A DNA stretch of 39,957 nt from CAZMFZ01 sp964565665 (GTDB lineage Bacteria > Bacteroidota > Bacteroidia > Cytophagales > UBA9547). Every line of letters begins with the position of its first letter. Within the stretch, counting starts at the first letter, position 1. The position numbers and the translations under genes were made by a program. The stretch is taken from positions 1 to 39,957 of the forward strand of contig CAZMFZ010000017.1 of assembly GCA_964565665.1 (NCBI GenBank), read 5' to 3'. The notes beneath the pieces are model-generated. The model ran no database searches. It had not been told where the DNA came from and was given only the letters and a program-made list of their open reading frames with translations. Of this stretch, positions 35,421-39,957 are shown piece after piece.

Positions 35421-36413
35421 ATGAGCGAATCTTTTAAAAAAGCTTTCCAAATCATTGTTTCTCTAGCTATCGCAGCTGTTTTGCTTGGTTATATATTTTC
35501 AATTGTCGATTTTAATGCCATGATGATTGAATTGAAGAAGGCAAATTATTTCTGGATTTTTCTCTCCATTTTTATTTCAATGATTGCCCATATTGCTCGT
35601 GGTTTGCGTTGGAATTTATTGCTTGAACCGCTACAATACAAAGCCAATCCTTTTCATGCCATTCAAGCAGTTCTGGCTGGCTATTTGGCCAATTATGCAC
35701 TTCCTCGAGCTGGCGAGGTGGTACGTTGCAGTTTATTGAAAAAAACAGACAATGTACCCATAAATGTATCTTTTGGCACAGTAATCACCGAACGAATTGT
35801 AGACGTAGTTGCTATGGCTATCGTATTTGGTCTGTCTTTTTTATTGGAATTCAACCGATTAAAAGATTTTATAATTGGTTTTTTCGGTTCCAAATTTGAA
35901 AATCTTGCTGCTTCTCTATCCAAAAACGCTATCCTATTCNNNNNNNNNNTAGCAATTTTTTTAATCTATAAATTAAGAGAGAAATTATTGAAAATAGGAA
36001 TAGTTATCAAAATTTATGGCTTTGTACTAGGCTTACTTTCGGGCTTAACTAGCATTACCAAAATGAAAAATAGCGGCTTGTTTATTTTTTATACCTTGGT
36101 AATTTGGGGTGGCTACTATTTAATGACTTATGTGATATTCTTTGCCTTGGCCGATACTGCCAATTTACCTTTTCAATCTGGTTTAGTAGTGCTGGCGTTG
36201 GCCTCCTTAGGTATGGCAGCTCCAGTGCAAGGCGGCATTGGCGTTTACCATATTATGGTAGCTACAGGTTTACTTATATATGGTATTCCCCAAGAAAAAG
36301 GATTTATTGTTGCTACCATTCTACATACATCACAATTTTTAACTGTGTTCGTATTTGGCGGCATTAGTTTTATATTGGCATTGCTCACATCATCTAAGAA
36401 AAAAGAAAATTGA
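35421..36413 (+). CDS. UPF0104/lysylphosphatidylglycerol-synthase-TM-like flippase-like protein (contains N gap)
   Basis: A 330-aa polytopic membrane protein of the LPG_synthase_TM/UPF0104 family. It shows the family's IARGLRWNLLLEPL, ANYALPRAGEVVRCSLLKK and TVITERIVDV motifs and a late PVQGGIGVYHIMV. Members are glycolipid or lysyl-lipid flippase-like proteins; the substrate is not known. A 10-N gap (35940-35949) falls inside a membrane segment; the frame is kept across it as written, with an unknown number of residues missing. Its stop overlaps the next start as TTGA, so rfaE2 is translationally coupled, which suggests a role in LPS or envelope assembly. Confidence 0.82.
   Translation: MSESFKKAFQIIVSLAIAAVLLGYIFSIVDFNAMMIELKKANYFWIFLSIFISMIAHIARGLRWNLLLEPLQYKANPFHAIQAVLAGYLANYALPRAGEVVRCSLLKKTDNVPINVSFGTVITERIVDVVAMAIVFGLSFLLEFNRLKDFIIGFFGSKFENLAASLSKNAILFXXXXAIFLIYKLREKLLKIGIVIKIYGFVLGLLSGLTSITKMKNSGLFIFYTLVIWGGYYLMTYVIFFALADTANLPFQSGLVVLALASLGMAAPVQGGIGVYHIMVATGLLIYGIPQEKGFIVATILHTSQFLTVFVFGGISFILALLTSSKKKEN
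35940..35949. other. Assembly gap (10 N) inside the UPF0104 gene
   Basis: Ten N join two contig ends with no obvious overlap. The reading frame is maintained if the true gap is 1 modulo 3 bases. Confidence 0.9.
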
Positions 36414-36889
36414 ATACTGAAGAAAAAATAGTTTCCTTATCTAATGCCATTGATATTGTTTCCGAATGGAAAATGAGTGGCCAACAAGTGGTTTTTACCA
36501 ATGGTTGTTTCGATATTTTACATTTAGGCCATGTAGATTATTTAGAAAAGGCACATAGCCTGGGCCATAAATTAGTTGTAGGCCTAAATACAGATGCTTC
36601 TGTAAGCAGAATAAAAGGGCTAAGCAGACCTATCGTGAATGAAAAATCACGAAGCAGGGTAATGGCATCACTCGAATTTGTAGATTTAGTTGTGTTTTTC
36701 GACACCGAAACACCTTTTGAACTGATCAAAAACCTGCTTCCTGATATATTAGTGAAGGGTAATGACTATTTGGCAGAAAATATCGTTGGCTCAGATGTTG
36801 TAATCGCAAATGGCGGAAAAGTAGAAACAATTCCTTTGGTGCAAGGCTTTTCTACCACCAATATTATCAATAAAATCAAATCTCTTTAG
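36410..36889 (+). CDS. rfaE2: D-glycero-beta-D-manno-heptose 1-phosphate adenylyltransferase
   Basis: A 159-aa nucleotidyltransferase equal to the C-terminal half of HldE. It makes ADP-heptose for the LPS inner core. Motifs: FTNGCFDILHLGHVDYL with HLGH at 38-41, VGLNTDASVSRIKG, RPIVNEKSR and the final GFSTTNIINKI. TTG start at 36410 overlaps the preceding TGA by three bases. The kinase half is not adjacent. Full length for stand-alone RfaE2. Confidence 0.94.
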   Translation: MNTEEKIVSLSNAIDIVSEWKMSGQQVVFTNGCFDILHLGHVDYLEKAHSLGHKLVVGLNTDASVSRIKGLSRPIVNEKSRSRVMASLEFVDLVVFFDTETPFELIKNLLPDILVKGNDYLAENIVGSDVVIANGGKVETIPLVQGFSTTNIINKIKSL

Positions 36890-36938
36890 GGTTTGATTTT
36901 GAAAGGCAAATAATTTTCAACTTCTAAATTCAAATACT

Positions 36939-37640
36939 ATGTTACTACTGATAGGTATTGCAACAATGCTGGTAAGCTGGCTGGTGAGCTGGCGAATGAA
37001 AAGCAAATTTAAACAATATGCACAAATTGGACTTCGATCAGGCCTTACCGGTGCAGATGCAGCAATGAAAATGCTGAGAGAAAACTCCATATTTGACGTA
37101 CGCGTAATATCGGTTGATGGGCAACTTACCGATCATTACAATCCGGCAGATAAATCGGTGAATTTGAGCTACGATGTATATTATGGTAAAAGTGCTGCCT
37201 CTGTAGCCGTGGCTTCTCATGAAGTAGGCCATGCAGTGCAACATGCCAAAGCTTATGCCATGCTCGGCTTGCGTTCTGCAATGGTACCCGTTGTAAATAT
37301 AAGTGCCACCATTCTTAATTATGTAAATATGGCTTTGCTGTTTGGCGGTGGCTATTTATTCTATTCTACTGGTGCAGTTAGCGATACTATTTTACTTGTA
37401 ATTATAGGGTTAAATTTAGCATTGGCCGCATTTGCTTTGGTAACCCTGCCTGTAGAATTCGATGCTAGCCACCGTGCTTTGGCTTGGATGACAAACTCGG
37501 GAGTAGTAACCGCACAAGAACATACAATGGCCAAAGATGCACTAAATTGGGCTGCACTCACTTATGTGGTGGCTGCGTTGGGTACATTGGCTCAACTTAT
37601 GTATTGGATCTCAATTTTCCTAGGTAGGCGTGATGATTAA
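36939..37640 (+). CDS. YugP-type zinc metallopeptidase (membrane)
   Basis: A 233-aa membrane protein of the neutral zinc metallopeptidase YugP family: an N-terminal helix (about 1-19), the zinc motif HEVGH (94-98) in VASHEVGHAVQHAK, two or three more membrane helices and the LPVEFDASHRAL motif with a further ligand. Its physiological substrate is unknown. The ATG at 36939 follows rfaE2 by 49 bases. Its end faces the ctp gene, with a shared bidirectional terminator. Confidence 0.9.
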   Translation: MLLLIGIATMLVSWLVSWRMKSKFKQYAQIGLRSGLTGADAAMKMLRENSIFDVRVISVDGQLTDHYNPADKSVNLSYDVYYGKSAASVAVASHEVGHAVQHAKAYAMLGLRSAMVPVVNISATILNYVNMALLFGGGYLFYSTGAVSDTILLVIIGLNLALAAFALVTLPVEFDASHRALAWMTNSGVVTAQEHTMAKDALNWAALTYVVAALGTLAQLMYWISIFLGRRDD

Positions 37641-37654
37641 ATTTTAGGTTCAAC

Positions 37655-37704
37655 AATAGAAAAGGCTTAATTTGGAGCAATCTCCAAATTAAGCCTTTTC
37701 TATT
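37655..37704. terminator. Bidirectional rho-independent terminator
   Basis: A perfect 23-bp stem (37655-37677 with 37682-37704) around a four-base loop CAAT, with an AGAAAAGG / CCTTTTCT base giving A/T runs on both strands. It lies between convergent genes (metallopeptidase stop 37640, ctp stop 37725) and should end both transcripts. Confidence 0.9.
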
Positions 37705-37724
37705 TTACGTTTCGCTCCTCTTTT

Positions 37725-39389
37725 TTACTTATTGCTTGCTTGAGCTCCACTCAACAAACTCCTATATTTTGTCTCGTCTTTAAATATTTTAAGGGCTTCT
37801 TTAATATCTTCATCATTATCAAACGATGCTTCGATAGTTCCTTTTTGCAAATAGTATCTAGAAATAATTTCCGATTCCAATACTTCTGCAATTTCCGGTC
37901 GGAATTTTTGAAGGTCTGATTCCTTATTATGGTTGATTTTCATTTTAAGTTGGTCTATCTGCTCTTTTATCCCATCATAGTATTTTTCCTTTTTAGAATT
38001 TTCAGTCAATGCCTCCAAATCCGATTCTATTTTGGTATTGTAGTCGTAATCTTTGCCATCAAGGTATTTCACAAAATCTGCATAATCTTTGTCTGACACT
38101 TCAAACTCCTTTGCTGGGCCGATTTTATCATGTTCAAAAGCATATTTTGTCGCATAATCAAAAATCAAATTTTTATTGATTAAGCTAATAGTGATTGGGT
38201 GAAACTCTAATTTAACTACAGTAATATCTGGATAAATTCCCGCACCATCATAAACCGAGCGACCATTTTTCGTTTTAAATTCCCGTCTCAATGAATCTGC
38301 TATTTTTGTAGCACTCCCATCTTCTTTTTTTTTCGAATAATCAATGGCTTGTATACATCTGCCACTTGGAATATAATATTTGGCTGTAGTTACTTTCAAT
38401 TGAGCATTGTATGAAAGCGGTCGCGTAGCTTGCACCAAACCTTTTCCAAATGTTTTTTCCCCTACCAATATGCCACGGTCATAATCTTGAATTACCCCCG
38501 AAACAATTTCCGCAGCTGAGGCACTTCTGTCACTTGTCAATACTACCATAGGAATTTCAATATCGAGCGGAGAAGCTTGTGCGTAATAGGTTTTATTCCA
38601 TTCTGTTACTTTTCCTTTGGTGCTTACCACTTCTTTATCTTTAGGTATAAAAAGATTGGCAATACTAATGGCCTCATTCAATAAGCCACCAGGATTATCT
38701 CTCAAATCGAAAATTATTTTTTTAGCTCCCAACTCTTTCAATTTTACTACAGCATCTTTCACATCTTTCGAAGCATTGCTGGTAAAATCCGTGAGGTGAA
38801 AATAACCTACTTCATTATTTACCATACCCACATAAGGAATATTCTCAATTTTTATTTTTTGTCTGGTAATATCAAAAGTGAGGGGTTCTTTTTTGCCAAA
38901 TCGAGTAGCTACTATTTTTACTTTTGTTCCTGCTTGGCCTTTTAGCAGCTTACTTATGTCGTTGGTGTTTTTGTCTTTCATTTCTTTTCCATCAATCGAC
39001 AAAATTTCATCACCAATCTTTAAGCCACTTGTATGAGCAGGAAAGCCTTCATAAGGCATCAAGATTACATTTTTACTTCCTTTCCGGCCTATCACTGCTC
39101 CAATACCTCCATATTGTCCTGTGGTCATGGTGCGATAGTCTTCAATATCGTCTTCTGGAATGTAATTTGTATAAGGGTCAAGCGATTCCAACATGGCGTC
39201 AATGCCCGTTTTTATAATTTTGGTTGGATTTACTTCATCTACATAATAGGTGTTTACCTCTTTAAATAGTGTGGCGAATATGTCGAGGTTTTTGGCGATT
39301 TCGAAATATTTTTCATTGGCTTGTTGAAAAGAAAATAGCATGGCTGCTACTATGGCAATCAATGTGATGGGGATGAATTTTTTCTTCAT
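37725..39389 (-). CDS. C-terminal processing (S41) peptidase
   Basis: A 554-aa exported serine protease. Signal/anchor at about 1-22. PDZ domain at about 90-175 (GGIGAVIG, GDEILSIDGKEM). S41 protease core with SDRSASAAEI containing the nucleophile Ser (289 or 291) and catalytic Lys316 in GEKTFGKGLVQ. A C-terminal coiled-coil-like tail follows about residue 400. Such tail-specific proteases trim or degrade envelope proteins. Its ATG overlaps the rnpA stop (TGA/ATG overlap of four bases), so it is translationally coupled to rnpA. Confidence 0.93.
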   Translation of the reverse strand: MKKKFIPITLIAIVAAMLFSFQQANEKYFEIAKNLDIFATLFKEVNTYYVDEVNPTKIIKTGIDAMLESLDPYTNYIPEDDIEDYRTMTTGQYGGIGAVIGRKGSKNVILMPYEGFPAHTSGLKIGDEILSIDGKEMKDKNTNDISKLLKGQAGTKVKIVATRFGKKEPLTFDITRQKIKIENIPYVGMVNNEVGYFHLTDFTSNASKDVKDAVVKLKELGAKKIIFDLRDNPGGLLNEAISIANLFIPKDKEVVSTKGKVTEWNKTYYAQASPLDIEIPMVVLTSDRSASAAEIVSGVIQDYDRGILVGEKTFGKGLVQATRPLSYNAQLKVTTAKYYIPSGRCIQAIDYSKKKEDGSATKIADSLRREFKTKNGRSVYDGAGIYPDITVVKLEFHPITISLINKNLIFDYATKYAFEHDKIGPAKEFEVSDKDYADFVKYLDGKDYDYNTKIESDLEALTENSKKEKYYDGIKEQIDQLKMKINHNKESDLQKFRPEIAEVLESEIISRYYLQKGTIEASFDNDEDIKEALKIFKDETKYRSLLSGAQASNK

Positions 39390-39796
39390 TTTCTATCTAT
39401 GTGTTGATTAATTTTTTCTAATATTGAAATCGATTTTTTTTCCATTTCAACATAGCTGATGATTTCGCTATGAACGTATAGAAACGCAATATGAATTGGT
39501 TTGTTGCTTGTGGATAAGTCTAACTTATTTTTGTTCTTACGATAGCATTCGCGAAACAGTCTTTTTACTTTATTTCGATCGACTGCTTTTTTAAATTGCC
39601 GCTTAGAAACTGTTATTAATACTTTCGCTTCTACTTTTGCTTCTTCGTTACCAAACAAAAAATATACTTTAAAAGGAAAAGAAAATAAGCTTTTTCCCGA
39701 TTTGAAAATAAGCTCGATTTCTTTTTTTGACGTTAGCCTCTCCTGCTTGCCAAACGTACTTCTAAAAATGGGATATGATATTTCTGCAGGTAGCAT
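39386..39796 (-). CDS. rnpA: Ribonuclease P protein component
   Basis: RnpA is the basic protein subunit that helps RNase P RNA process tRNA 5' ends. The 136-aa protein has the RNR motif VDRNKVKRLFRE preceded by TVSKRQFKK, and FGKQERLTSKKEIELIF near the start. The rpmH-rnpA order is the widespread arrangement near the origin. The ATG at 39796 is followed by about 14 residues ahead of the family's usual FGKQERL block, so a later start cannot be excluded. It overlaps the downstream protease gene by four bases. Confidence 0.92.
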   Translation of the reverse strand: MLPAEISYPIFRSTFGKQERLTSKKEIELIFKSGKSLFSFPFKVYFLFGNEEAKVEAKVLITVSKRQFKKAVDRNKVKRLFRECYRKNKNKLDLSTSNKPIHIAFLYVHSEIISYVEMEKKSISILEKINQHIDRK

Positions 39797-39804
39797 AAAA
39801 AGTG

Positions 39805-39843
39805 ATTCCTTAACTTAATAAAAACATTACGAAGTTAAGGAAT
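39805..39843 (-). promoter_or_regulatory. Hairpin between rpmH and rnpA
   Basis: ATTCCTTAACTT at 39805-39816 and its exact complement AAGTTAAGGAAT at 39832-39843, with a 15-base loop. On the minus strand it is followed by CACTTTTT and then the rnpA ATG. It may be an attenuator or processing site that lowers rnpA expression relative to rpmH. Confidence 0.5.
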
Positions 39844-39869
39844 TGAATCAACGAGAAAGAAGAACAAAA

Positions 39870-39957
39870 TTATTTTCCCCTTCTTTCATCTGATACTGTC
39901 AATTTGTGTCTTCCTCTTTTTCTTCTGGCAGTGAGCACACGTCTTCCGTTTGGCGTA
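39870..39957 (-). CDS. rpmH: Ribosomal protein bL34 (5' part cut by the window edge)
   Basis: The minus strand at the window end encodes the last 28 residues of L34: TPNGRRVLTARRKRGRHKLT and VSDERRGK, then the TAA at 39870-39872. The start lies beyond the window. Small, basic, exactly the bL34 C-terminus. Together with rnpA this suggests the window may be near the replication origin region, though no dnaA is visible. Confidence 0.93.
   Translation of the reverse strand, partial: TPNGRRVLTARRKRGRHKLTVSDERRGK

Noticed and set aside
20648..36930. Shared 13-mer CAACTTCTAAATT just upstream of tatA and of the metallopeptidase gene
   Set aside because: AT-rich 13-mers recur by chance in 40 kb, and only two copies were noticed; not enough for an operator.
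1..39957. tRNA, rRNA, CRISPR, insertion sequence, prophage or integrase
   Set aside because: None was recognised on either strand; no spaced direct repeats, no transposase motif and no cloverleaf-like intergenic sequence were seen.

Overview
This AT-rich window reads as a piece of a Bacteroidota chromosome (Cytophagia/Chitinophagia/Sphingobacteriia-like; rank below phylum not resolved). Evidence: a secreted protein with a type IX secretion (T9SS) C-terminal tail, families typical of the phylum (DUF2851, DUF2480, SPOR-like and PorV-like outer-membrane proteins), promoters of the TTG-N19-TAnnTTTG kind, no obvious Shine-Dalgarno sites and frequent TTG starts. Two 10-N runs (16738-16747, 35940-35949) show it is a scaffolded draft. 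I see no tRNA, rRNA, CRISPR array, insertion sequence or intact transposase.

Layout. 1-2500: a 19-bp inverted repeat around a GC-rich hairpin, a frameshifted outer-membrane protein gene, a start-less coding remnant and a broken AAA/DUF4143 ATPase gene. 2526-12127 (minus strand): DUF2851, an ABC-F ATPase, a CobW-type GTPase, aroB, a coiled-coil membrane protein, a methyltransferase, a broken nucleotidyltransferase gene with its small partner ORF, a lipoprotein and a SPOR-like protein. 12391-14550: a T9SS-exported beta-helix protein. 14616-15701: nuoH on its own. 15858-16962: an S1/P1-nuclease/phospholipase-C-like protein interrupted by an N gap. 17012-17616: a broken PIN toxin gene overlapping an intact 51-aa putative antitoxin gene. 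17667-23809: DUF2480, a DUF6798-like membrane protein, DUF2461, then tatA-gatA-mltD-like. 23860-24129: a start-less HigA-like antitoxin remnant. 24147-25382: lysA. 25599-28942: an outer-membrane block (PorV-like barrel, helix-hairpin-helix plus barrel protein, two tiny lipoproteins), followed by cmk. 29810-35245: a three-gene glycan operon (GH5-like hydrolase, GH106-like rhamnosidase lipoprotein, beta-propeller with a Tat-like signal) closed by a terminator. 35421-37640: UPF0104 membrane protein, rfaE2 and a YugP-type metallopeptidase. 37725-39957 (minus): rpmH (partial), rnpA and a C-terminal processing protease.

How it fits together. Core genes for cell wall and lysine (lysA, MltD-like, SPOR-like), aromatic amino acids (aroB), heptose/LPS (rfaE2), nucleotides (cmk), translation (gatA, rpmH, rnpA, ABC-F), respiration (nuoH) and export (tatA) are intact. 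Genes resembling toxin-antitoxin or ATPase accessory modules are almost all broken. Every frameshift I could reconstruct is a one-base deletion and most point lesions fit G:C to A:T change, so the window looks like a stable core with a graveyard of accessory modules. I found no convincing wholly new machinery. The least explained intact block is the outer-membrane set at 25599-28942.
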